Shown here piece after piece: positions 1-5,202 of a stretch of DNA of 5,202 bases. The first letter of the stretch is position 1. Each line of letters starts with the position of its first letter. Location: positions 1-5,202 of the forward strand of contig CABVBR010000140.1 of the NCBI GenBank assembly GCA_902496645.1, read 5' to 3'. Under the pieces are notes generated by a model that had not been told where the DNA came from, ran no database searches, and saw only the letters and a program-made list of their open reading frames with translations. Both the position numbers and the translations under genes were made by a program. The stretch comes from an uncultured Collinsella sp. Its GTDB lineage: Bacteria; Actinomycetota; Coriobacteriia; Coriobacteriales; Coriobacteriaceae.

Positions 1-31
1 GACGCATCCTCGAGCTCATCGAGGATGCGTC
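1..31. repeat. Perfect 13-bp inverted repeat with 5-base loop inside nrnA
   Basis: Bases 1-13 (GACGCATCCTCGA) are the exact reverse complement of 19-31, separated by GCTCA. The repeat lies within coding sequence (RILELIEDAS in the NrnA frame), and the encoded residues fit the family N-terminus, so codon content may explain it. It may extend left beyond the window. There is no T-tract after it, so it does not look like an intrinsic terminator. Confidence 0.5.
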
Positions 32-976
32 CTCCATTGCGATTTCGGGACATACTTCTCCCGATGGCGATGCCTTGGGCTCCGTATTGGGTCTGGGCCT
101 TTCGCTCATGAAGTTTTTCCCCAACAAGGACATTGCGCTGCTGCTGGCAGACGATGACCCGGTTCCTCGCATTTACCGCTTTATGGAAGGCTCCGATCGC
201 CTGGTGCCGGCATCTGCGTACGCCGGCAATCCTGACCTGTTCATCTCGGTGGACGTACCGGTCGTCGAGCGCCTCAATAATTCCGCCGAGGTGCTGCGTC
301 GATCGGCGCATGTGGTGTGCTTCGATCACCATCCAGCGCGCGAGGAGTTTGCCGAGCTCAGTCTGAGGCGCGTCGAAGCTGCAGCCTGCGCTATGATCAT
401 CGACCGCTTCTTGGACAATTGTGGCATTGTCGCACGTGATGGCGTTGCGACCTGCCTGCTGTGTGGCTTGGTTACCGATACCGGTCGTTTCCAGTACCAA
501 AACGCCGATGCCGCCGCATTCCATGCGGCCTCGCGTCTGGTTGCCCACGGTGCCGACCCGGCGCGCGTTGCGCTCGAGGTTTATCAGAGCATGCGCGTTG
601 AGTTTTTGCACCTCAAGTCCATTGTCATGGGTCGCATTAAGACGGTCGCGCATGGGCGCGTGGCATATAGCTATGCCTACCAGAGCGACCTTGAGGCCTG
701 CGGCGTCACCTCGGACGAGTGCGACGGCCTGGTCGATGTGGTGAGGTCTGCATGTTCTTAAAGGGCATTGAGGGCGATACCAAGGTGCGTGGCAACCTGC
801 GCTCCAAGGGCGACCTCGATGTGTCCGAGATTGCTGCCAACTTTGGCGGTGGCGGGCATCATGCCGCCGCCGGCTTTTCCAACAACGGAACAATTCGCGA
901 GACGCTCGCCGTGGCACTTCCCATGCTGGCCGAGCTGGTGGGGGAGGATCCCGCTTCGGTGACCGTCGAGCTCTAA
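1..976 (+). pseudogene. nrnA: DHH/DHHA1 phosphoesterase (NrnA-like nanoRNase/pAp phosphatase), 5'-partial and frameshifted
   Basis: NrnA-family enzymes are cytoplasmic Mn-dependent DHH phosphoesterases that degrade RNA dinucleotides to short oligonucleotides and dephosphorylate pAp. The frame is open from the window edge (first whole codon at 3), so the true start lies upstream. The metal-binding HTSPDGDALGS motif is at 51-83, a further Asp lies in SVDVP (about 246-260), DHHP begins at 324, and LVTDTGRFQ follows around 468-494. This frame ends at TAA 759-761. The C-terminal DHHA1 part, with LRSKGD and the GGGGHHAAAG substrate-binding motif at 845-874, lies in another frame that ends at TAA 976. 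The switch falls at about 743-748 and corresponds to a loss of 1 base modulo 3; family spacing suggests about 19 bases. As written, neither piece is a full enzyme. truB starts 15 bases downstream, as in nusA-infB-rbfA clusters. Family assignment is strong. Whether the break is a real mutation or a sequence error is open. Confidence 0.85.
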
Positions 977-981
977 CATTT

Positions 982-988
982 TGGATGG
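982..988 (+). promoter_or_regulatory. Ribosome binding site for truB
   Basis: TGGATGG lies three bases before the ATG at 992, within the 15-base gap after the nrnA stop. It is a modest Shine-Dalgarno match with tight spacing. It supports the ATG at 992 over the in-frame ATG at 1022, which has no better site in front of it. Confidence 0.55.
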
Positions 989-991
989 TAC

Positions 992-1924
992 ATGGCTCGT
1001 CGTACTCCTTCTCAATTGAATATGCTGCTCGCCGTCGATAAGCCGGTGGGCTGTACGTCCCACGACGTGGTATCGCAGTGCCGACGCGCTCTCCATGAGC
1101 GACGCGTCGGCCATGCCGGTACGCTCGACCCCATGGCCTCGGGTGTCATGGTGGTGGGCGTGGGCCAGGCGACCCGTCTGCTGGGCATGCTAACTCTCGA
1201 TACCAAAAGTTATGTCGCCGACATTTCGTTTGGCGTCGAGACCAACACCAATGACGCGGAGGGCGAGGCCGTTCGCACGGTGCCCGTTGCCCCCGAGCTG
1301 CACGATCTCGCTTACGCCCGTAAGCAGCTAGCCGCTATGCTTGGCCCGCAGATGCAGGTGCCGCCAGCGTTTTCGGCCATCTCGGTCAATGGCGTTCGCG
1401 CCTATAAGAGTGCTCGCGAGGGCAATGCGGTTGAGTTGCCCCCGCGCCCCGTCGAGGTCTATGCCGCCGACCTGATCGCCGTGAGCGGCGAGGGCGATAC
1501 GTGTGTCTGGACCGTGGCGTTTTCGGTAAGCAAAGGCGCCTACATTCGCGCGCTCGCTCGCGATCTGGGTCGTGCCTGCGATAGCGCTGCACATATTTCC
1601 GCGCTGCGCCGTACGGCCTCCGGCGTGGTTTCCATTGGCGCCTGTCATGCGGTAGAGGAGCTCTCTGCCGAGTCCGCTGCCGGCTTCGCTCTGGATCCCA
1701 TCGCCGCCCTTGGTGCCACACGTGTCGATTTGCCGGGAAATCTTGCAGACGACCTGCTTTGTGGTCGCCGCATTCCCATTGAACGTGCGCTTGCGGACTT
1801 CGATGCGTCGAAGGCGCCGTTCGCGCTCGTGCTCGATGGTGGATTGAAGGCGCTTGCTCGAATCGAGGGCGGCCGCTTTGTGATGGAGCATGTCTTTCCG
1901 CAGGCGATCGGCGGTGTTCGATGA
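992..1924 (+). CDS. truB: tRNA pseudouridine(55) synthase TruB
   Basis: TruB isomerises U55 in the T-psi-C loop of tRNAs and also acts as a tRNA folding chaperone in the cytoplasm. The 310-residue product has the usual family length. Visible motifs, in order, are LLAVDKPVGCTSHDVV (residues 12-27), the catalytic motif GHAGTLDPMASG with nucleophile Asp46, the active-site Tyr74 in KSYVADISFG with the following T-x-T-x-D-x-x-G, QVPPAFSAISVNGVRAY (122-138), and SKGAYIRALARDLG (180-193) with its conserved Lys and Arg. The C-terminal 80 or so residues form a PUA-like region ending in GRFVMEHVFP. One oddity is that the SAxK motif reads SAIS, with Ser131 where many TruB proteins have Lys. The gene follows nrnA by 15 bases and its stop overlaps the ribF start, which indicates co-transcription. 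Identification is essentially certain. Confidence 0.98.
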   Translation: MARRTPSQLNMLLAVDKPVGCTSHDVVSQCRRALHERRVGHAGTLDPMASGVMVVGVGQATRLLGMLTLDTKSYVADISFGVETNTNDAEGEAVRTVPVAPELHDLAYARKQLAAMLGPQMQVPPAFSAISVNGVRAYKSAREGNAVELPPRPVEVYAADLIAVSGEGDTCVWTVAFSVSKGAYIRALARDLGRACDSAAHISALRRTASGVVSIGACHAVEELSAESAAGFALDPIAALGATRVDLPGNLADDLLCGRRIPIERALADFDASKAPFALVLDGGLKALARIEGGRFVMEHVFPQAIGGVR

Positions 1925-2928
1925 TGCTGGCGCCCCACGAGCTCGCGCGTATCTTTTTCGCGGGTGAGTTGGACGAGGCCCGTATCGTTTTTGCCGATGC
2001 ATTTGATGGGTGCGAGTTCTTGGGTGCCGCGTCGATCGCCATTGGCGTGTTTGATGGCGTGCATCGTGGGCACCGAGAGCTGATTGACGCGGTTGTTCGC
2101 GATGCACGTTCCCACGGCAGCAAAGCGGTCGTGGTCACCTTCGATCCTGATCCGGACGTCGTGGTGAGTCCGTCGCCCGCTCAAAAATTGATGACGACGG
2201 CCGACCGCCTGCATGCCCTGGCTCAAACCGGGGTCGATGCGGTGGTGGCCGTTCCCTTTACGCCCGCCGTGGCGGCACTCGATCATGTCGGGTTTCTGGC
2301 GCTGTTGTCGCGTGTTGTCGACATTCGCTCCATTCGTGTAGGCAGCGACTTTAGGCTCGGCCGCGGCGGGGCTTCGGGCGTTGCCGAGATGCGCGCCTGG
2401 GGCACTGAGCGTGGGGTTGACGTTTACGGTCACGACCTGCTCTGCGTTAACGGGCGGACCATCTGTGCCACGCGCATCCGCCGTGAGCTGGGTCAGGGTC
2501 ATGTGGAGCTGGCTGCCGAGCTTCTCGGCCGTCCCTATATGCTGCGCGGCGTTGTGGCGGCTGGCCGTCACGAGGGCTCCGATATGGGCTTTCCCACGGC
2601 AAACATCCAGGTGCCCGACGGCATCCAAGTGCCTGCTGATGGCGTCTATGAGGGTCTGGTGCTGGTCGAGGATACCGTATGGCCTGCTGCCGTTAATGTC
2701 GGCCTGCCGCCGACCTATGCCGATGATGCCGCCTCGGCGCATCTCGAGGCCAACTTGATCGGCTATGCGGGCGACCTGTATGGCGCCTCGGTGTCGCTGG
2801 CGTTTACGCGCTGGCTGCGCCCGTCGCGCGTGTTCGATTCGCTGGACGAGTTGATCGCGACCGTCGAGGGTAATATCGACGATATTCGTCATAACTTGGG
2901 TGAGCAGGGGGTGAGCATCCGTGATTAG
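1921..2928 (+). CDS. ribF: Bifunctional riboflavin kinase / FMN adenylyltransferase RibF
   Basis: RibF phosphorylates riboflavin to FMN and adenylates FMN to FAD, making the flavin cofactors in the cytoplasm. The N-terminal FMN adenylyltransferase domain has GVFDGVHRGHREL (residues 42-54, HxGH motif at 48-51), VVTFDPDP (71-78), VGSDFRLGRGG (140-150) and ATRIRREL (183-190). The C-terminal kinase domain has GFPTANI (223-229), GVYEG (241-245), VNVGLPPTY (258-266) and LEANL (275-279), covering the Thr-Ala-Asn metal/ATP site and the catalytic Glu276. At 335 residues it is slightly long, because about 40 residues precede the FDG motif instead of roughly 15. The adenylyltransferase motifs deviate from consensus at Asp77 (usually His) and Ala183 (usually Ser). 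The start chosen is the first of two tandem ATGs, in a 4-base ATGA overlap with truB, which suggests translational coupling. The second ATG (1924) is equally possible. Identification is very secure. Confidence 0.96.
   Translation: MMLAPHELARIFFAGELDEARIVFADAFDGCEFLGAASIAIGVFDGVHRGHRELIDAVVRDARSHGSKAVVVTFDPDPDVVVSPSPAQKLMTTADRLHALAQTGVDAVVAVPFTPAVAALDHVGFLALLSRVVDIRSIRVGSDFRLGRGGASGVAEMRAWGTERGVDVYGHDLLCVNGRTICATRIRRELGQGHVELAAELLGRPYMLRGVVAAGRHEGSDMGFPTANIQVPDGIQVPADGVYEGLVLVEDTVWPAAVNVGLPPTYADDAASAHLEANLIGYAGDLYGASVSLAFTRWLRPSRVFDSLDELIATVEGNIDDIRHNLGEQGVSIRD
2906..2914 (+). promoter_or_regulatory. Strong ribosome binding site for dnaG, inside the ribF 3' end
   Basis: AGGGGGTGA ends six bases before the GTG at 2921 and is the best Shine-Dalgarno match in the window apart from the one at 5148. 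It fixes the dnaG start at GTG 2921, which makes an 8-base overlap with ribF. It also suggests that DnaG can be initiated independently of ribF translation. Confidence 0.85.
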
Positions 2929-5050
2929 CGATGAGGAAAAAGATCAAGTACGCGCGGCGTCGGACTTGGTTTCCATCGTGCAGGAAACGGTTGAGCTCAA
3001 GCCCCGCGGCCATGAGTTTTGGGGCTGCTGCCCGTTTCATGGCGAAAAGACCCCATCGTTTCACATTATCCCTGCTACGCAGGTGTGGCACTGCTTTGGC
3101 TGCGGCGAGGGCGGCGACGTCTTTACCTATATCATGAAGCGTGAGAACCTGAGTTTTCCCGAGTCGATCCGCTATTTGGCTGATCGTGCAGGCATTGAAC
3201 TGCACGATACCGGTGCGCAGCGCGATCGCGGCACCAAGCGCGCCCGCATCTATGACCTGTGCGCCGAGACGGCTCAGTTCTACCACACCATGCTTATGCG
3301 CGGTAAGGACAGCCGTCCGCGCGAGTACTTTGCCAGCCGCGGTATGGGTGGCGATGTCTGTCGCCGCTACTGCCTGGGTTTTGCGCCTGGTCGCAACGCG
3401 CTGGTTTCGCACCTGTCTCAGGCGGGCTTTACCCCTCAGGAGATGATCGACGCCAACGTGGCCGTAAGCCGTGGGCGCGGACAGCTCGCAGACCGCTTTT
3501 ACGACCGTGTGATGTTTCCCATCTTTGATGAACAGGGTCACAATATCGCCTTTGGCGGGCGCATCATGGGCGATGGTCAGCCCAAGTACCTCAACACCGC
3601 CGAGACGAGCGTGTTTCATAAAAAGCGAAACCTCTATGGCTTTAACTGGGCCAAGGAGTTTATCGTTGCTCAGGATACTGCCATCGTGGTGGAGGGCTAT
3701 ACCGATTGCATCGCCTGCTGGGAGGCGGGGATCAAAAATGTCGTCGCCACGCTGGGCACGGCGCTGACGGAACATCACGTTAAGACGCTCACCCGTTTTG
3801 CCAAGCGCATTGTATATATGTTCGATGGCGACGCCGCCGGTCAAAAGGCCGCTCGCCGCGCGATTCAGTTTATCGAGCAGGATTCGATGGACCTGCGCTG
3901 TGTGGTGCTGCCCGACGGCAACGACCCCATGGAGTTCATCACGGCGCATGGCGGCCAGGAGCTTCAGGCGCGCATTGACGCGGCCGAGCCCCTCATGGAC
4001 TTTGTCTACCGCTCGCTGCAGGAGTCGAGCGACATTACCACACCGGGCGGTCGCGCCAAGGCGCTCGAGGACGCGCTGACGCTTATCTATCCGCTACGTG
4101 ACAGCTATATGATCGACACGTACTTTATCCAGATTGCCGATCTGTTGGGTTTGGACCTGGAGACCGTGCGCGCGAGTTCGGGCCGCGTGTTTCGCGATGT
4201 CGCCAAGCGCGAGGATGCCGAGCGCCGGCGTGAGCAGAACTACGAGCGTCAACGCGCGCAAGCTGAGCGCGCGGGCAGCTCGCAGGGACGAAGTTCGGGC
4301 GGCGGTGCGGCTGGTGCGCGCAGTGCCGGTCGCGGTGCCTGGGCCGCGGGTGCGACGCCGCCGGTGTCCGCACCGGTCGAGGAGGATCCGTACGACTACG
4401 TTCCGCTTGATGCCTATGGGGCCGCACCGGTGGAGGTCGACGAGGACCTGCCGCCAATCGATGTGCCGGCGGGAATGGAAAGCGCTGCGCCCGTTGCCGA
4501 TAGTCCAAGCGCGGCGGCAGCTCCGTCGATGCCGATCGTTTTGACCGATCTGGAGCGGAAATCCCTGGCGGGGGAGCGCGAGCTGCTGACGATGCTCACG
4601 AGCTATCCCGATCTGTTCCGCACGTATGCCGATCGCATTTGTTCTATCGAGTGGGTCGACCCGCGTCACGAGTCCATTGCGTGGGCCGTGCTGGCAACGC
4701 CGCCGGGAACCGATCCTGCGGCATGCATGGATGCGGCGCGGGCGGTGTGTCCCGAGGCGGCGTCGCTTGTCAGCGCCGGGCGCATCTCGGCGACGAGCAA
4801 GCACCCGACCGAGACGAACATCGTCTTTATGCTCGATACGCTCGAGCTCTACACCATCAAACGTCGCATGCGAGCCGCGCAGGCCAAGTTGCGTCAGGAC
4901 CGTTCACTCGACGATGAGGCTCGTCGCGTGGTGACGATGCAGGCGATGCAAGATTCGCAGCGCCAGCGCGAGCTCCAAAAGTCGATCGGTGGCGTGGCCG
5001 ACCCGTTCCGTTTGATCGGTTTGGAGACCGCAGGTGCCGATCAGGCCTAG
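2921..5050 (+). CDS. dnaG: DNA primase DnaG
   Basis: DnaG makes the RNA primers for lagging-strand synthesis and works with the replicative helicase DnaB. The 709-residue product starts with a CHC2 zinc-binding domain (Cys37, His40, Cys58, Cys61 in CCPFHGEKTPSF and WHCFGCGEGGDV). The RNA polymerase core follows (about 120-425), with RYCLGFAPG, the basic motif DRFYDRVMFPI, PKYLNTAET, and the TOPRIM residues Glu258 (VVEGYTD) and Asp302/Asp304 (MFDGDAAG). Residues 426-540 are a long linker: first a charged Arg/Glu/Gln stretch, then Gly/Ser/Ala-rich sequence, then acidic Pro-rich sequence. The helical DnaB-interacting C-terminal domain runs from about LTDLERK (541) to the end. Most primases are near 600 residues, and the linker accounts for the extra length. 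Start GTG 2921 is supported by the ribosome binding site just upstream and by the N-terminus MISDEEKDQVR, which matches where primases begin. Identification is certain. Confidence 0.98.
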   Translation: MISDEEKDQVRAASDLVSIVQETVELKPRGHEFWGCCPFHGEKTPSFHIIPATQVWHCFGCGEGGDVFTYIMKRENLSFPESIRYLADRAGIELHDTGAQRDRGTKRARIYDLCAETAQFYHTMLMRGKDSRPREYFASRGMGGDVCRRYCLGFAPGRNALVSHLSQAGFTPQEMIDANVAVSRGRGQLADRFYDRVMFPIFDEQGHNIAFGGRIMGDGQPKYLNTAETSVFHKKRNLYGFNWAKEFIVAQDTAIVVEGYTDCIACWEAGIKNVVATLGTALTEHHVKTLTRFAKRIVYMFDGDAAGQKAARRAIQFIEQDSMDLRCVVLPDGNDPMEFITAHGGQELQARIDAAEPLMDFVYRSLQESSDITTPGGRAKALEDALTLIYPLRDSYMIDTYFIQIADLLGLDLETVRASSGRVFRDVAKREDAERRREQNYERQRAQAERAGSSQGRSSGGGAAGARSAGRGAWAAGATPPVSAPVEEDPYDYVPLDAYGAAPVEVDEDLPPIDVPAGMESAAPVADSPSAAAAPSMPIVLTDLERKSLAGERELLTMLTSYPDLFRTYADRICSIEWVDPRHESIAWAVLATPPGTDPAACMDAARAVCPEAASLVSAGRISATSKHPTETNIVFMLDTLELYTIKRRMRAAQAKLRQDRSLDDEARRVVTMQAMQDSQRQRELQKSIGGVADPFRLIGLETAGADQA

Positions 5051-5119
5051 ATGTTGTGGTCAACCAGCGTATTCTCGCCTATATCCTGTCTTTATTTTGG
5101 GTATAGACGTCCATGTGTG

Positions 5120-5128
5120 TGCTAAAGT
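5120..5128 (+). promoter_or_regulatory. Possible extended -10 promoter element upstream of rpoD
   Basis: TGCTAAAGT combines the TG of an extended -10 with a four-of-six TATAAT match (TAAAGT). The nearest -35-like hexamer, TTGGGT at 5097-5102, sits 20 bases away, which is too far to be good. A second AT-rich hexamer, TATAGA at 5102-5107, has no reasonable -35. A start near 5135 would leave a leader of about 25 bases. The rest of 5051-5119 shows no recognisable element. The call is weak and rests only on consensus matching. Confidence 0.25.
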
Positions 5129-5132
5129 ATTG

Positions 5133-5145
5133 AGTCCTGTGGACT
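5133..5145. repeat. Short inverted repeat AGTCC-TGT-GGACT in the rpoD leader
   Basis: Perfect five-base arms flank a three-base loop, ending three bases before the Shine-Dalgarno sequence. In RNA this could form a small hairpin at the 5' end of a transcript started from the candidate promoter just upstream. There is no T-tract, so it is not a terminator. Arms of this length can arise by chance. Confidence 0.3.
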
Positions 5146-5147
5146 AC

Positions 5148-5156
5148 GAAGGGAGA
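5148..5156 (+). promoter_or_regulatory. Ribosome binding site for the rpoD-like gene
   Basis: GAAGGGAGA ends four bases before the GTG at 5161. This is a strong Shine-Dalgarno match, and it is the main reason for accepting GTG 5161 as a genuine start although only 14 codons are in view. Confidence 0.8.
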
Positions 5157-5160
5157 ATCT

Positions 5161-5202
5161 GTGCCAAAAAAGACTGAGAGCACGGGTACTGGGCTGGAAT
5201 CC
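5161..5202 (+). CDS. rpoD: Start of a gene, probably the primary sigma factor RpoD (3'-partial)
   Basis: Fourteen codons are visible, beginning with GTG and reading MPKKTESTGTGLES to the window edge with no stop. The stretch holds no conserved domain: a Lys-rich, Ser/Thr-rich, probably disordered N-terminus precedes the conserved regions in many high-GC Gram-positive primary sigma factors. The assignment rests on position, since rpoD directly follows dnaG in the macromolecular-synthesis operon of many bacteria, and on the strong ribosome binding site. It lies 110 bases after the dnaG stop with no terminator between, so read-through from dnaG is likely alongside any local promoter. Another gene cannot be excluded from this sequence alone. 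Confidence 0.7.
   Translation, partial: MPKKTESTGTGLES

Noticed and set aside
735..761. Programmed ribosomal frameshift in nrnA
   Set aside because: There is no slippery heptamer, and family spacing indicates missing residues, which a simple -1 or +1 shift would not restore.
1645..2892. Long antisense open frame (415 codons) opposite truB and ribF
   Set aside because: It lies wholly opposite genes with clear family motifs, shows no recognisable domain and is typical of the antisense frames that GC-rich codon bias creates.
2804..3949. Antisense open frame (381 codons) opposite the end of ribF and the first half of dnaG
   Set aside because: Its product has no recognisable motif, has no promoter or ribosome binding site I could identify, and mirrors the well-supported dnaG codons.
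4094..4804. Antisense Arg/His-rich open frame opposite the dnaG linker
   Set aside because: The Arg-rich composition is what reverse reading of Gly/Ala/Pro-rich GC codons gives; there is no family resemblance.
5053..5066. Small inverted repeat TGGT-CA-ACCA just after the dnaG stop
   Set aside because: The arms are four bases with a two-base loop, which is too short to fold stably or to distinguish from chance.
5079..5108. Possible intrinsic terminator after dnaG (T-rich run at 5089-5098)
   Set aside because: No stable GC-rich stem precedes the T-rich run; only four- or five-base arms (GTCT/AGAC, CTATA/TATAG) flank it.
1..5202. Undescribed defence, mobile or regulatory system
   Set aside because: All coding sequence is explained by five recognised or position-inferred housekeeping genes, and no stretch over 300 bases lacks a gene.

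Overview
This GC-rich window carries five co-directional plus-strand genes packed almost end to end. In order they are a DHH-family nanoRNase/pAp-phosphatase gene (nrnA-like, 5' end off the window), truB, ribF, dnaG and the first codons of what is probably rpoD. Everything is ordinary chromosomal housekeeping sequence. I see no mobile element, CRISPR array, tRNA or rRNA. Gene order, base composition and protein style (a RibF with a longer N-terminus than usual, a DnaG with a long Gly/Ala/Pro linker, dnaG followed by rpoD) suggest a high-GC Gram-positive bacterium. Coriobacteriia, perhaps Collinsella, is my best guess, but this is recognition from memory and not the result of a search.

Layout: 1-976 is an nrnA-like gene whose reading frame breaks near 743-748, separating the DHH catalytic half from the DHHA1 substrate-binding half. 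992-1924 is truB (tRNA pseudouridine-55 synthase). 1921-2928 is ribF (bifunctional riboflavin kinase/FAD synthetase), overlapping truB by 4 bases (ATGA). 2921-5050 is dnaG (primase), starting at GTG and overlapping ribF by 8 bases behind a strong ribosome binding site. 5051-5160 is the only real intergenic region; it holds a possible weak promoter, a small inverted repeat and a clear ribosome binding site. 5161-5202 begins a GTG-started gene that fits rpoD by position.

How the genes fit together: nrnA-truB-ribF is the tail of the widespread nusA-infB-rbfA translation/RNA-processing cluster, and dnaG-rpoD is the core of the macromolecular-synthesis operon. Here the two are joined directly, with ribF overlapping dnaG and no terminator visible up to the rpoD start. 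RNA turnover, tRNA modification, flavin cofactor synthesis, replication priming and the main sigma factor may therefore share transcripts.

The most notable observation is the nrnA frameshift. It is well explained by a 19-base deletion between two copies of GAGGTC, but an assembly error or a strain-specific mutation cannot be excluded. I found no convincing undescribed system.
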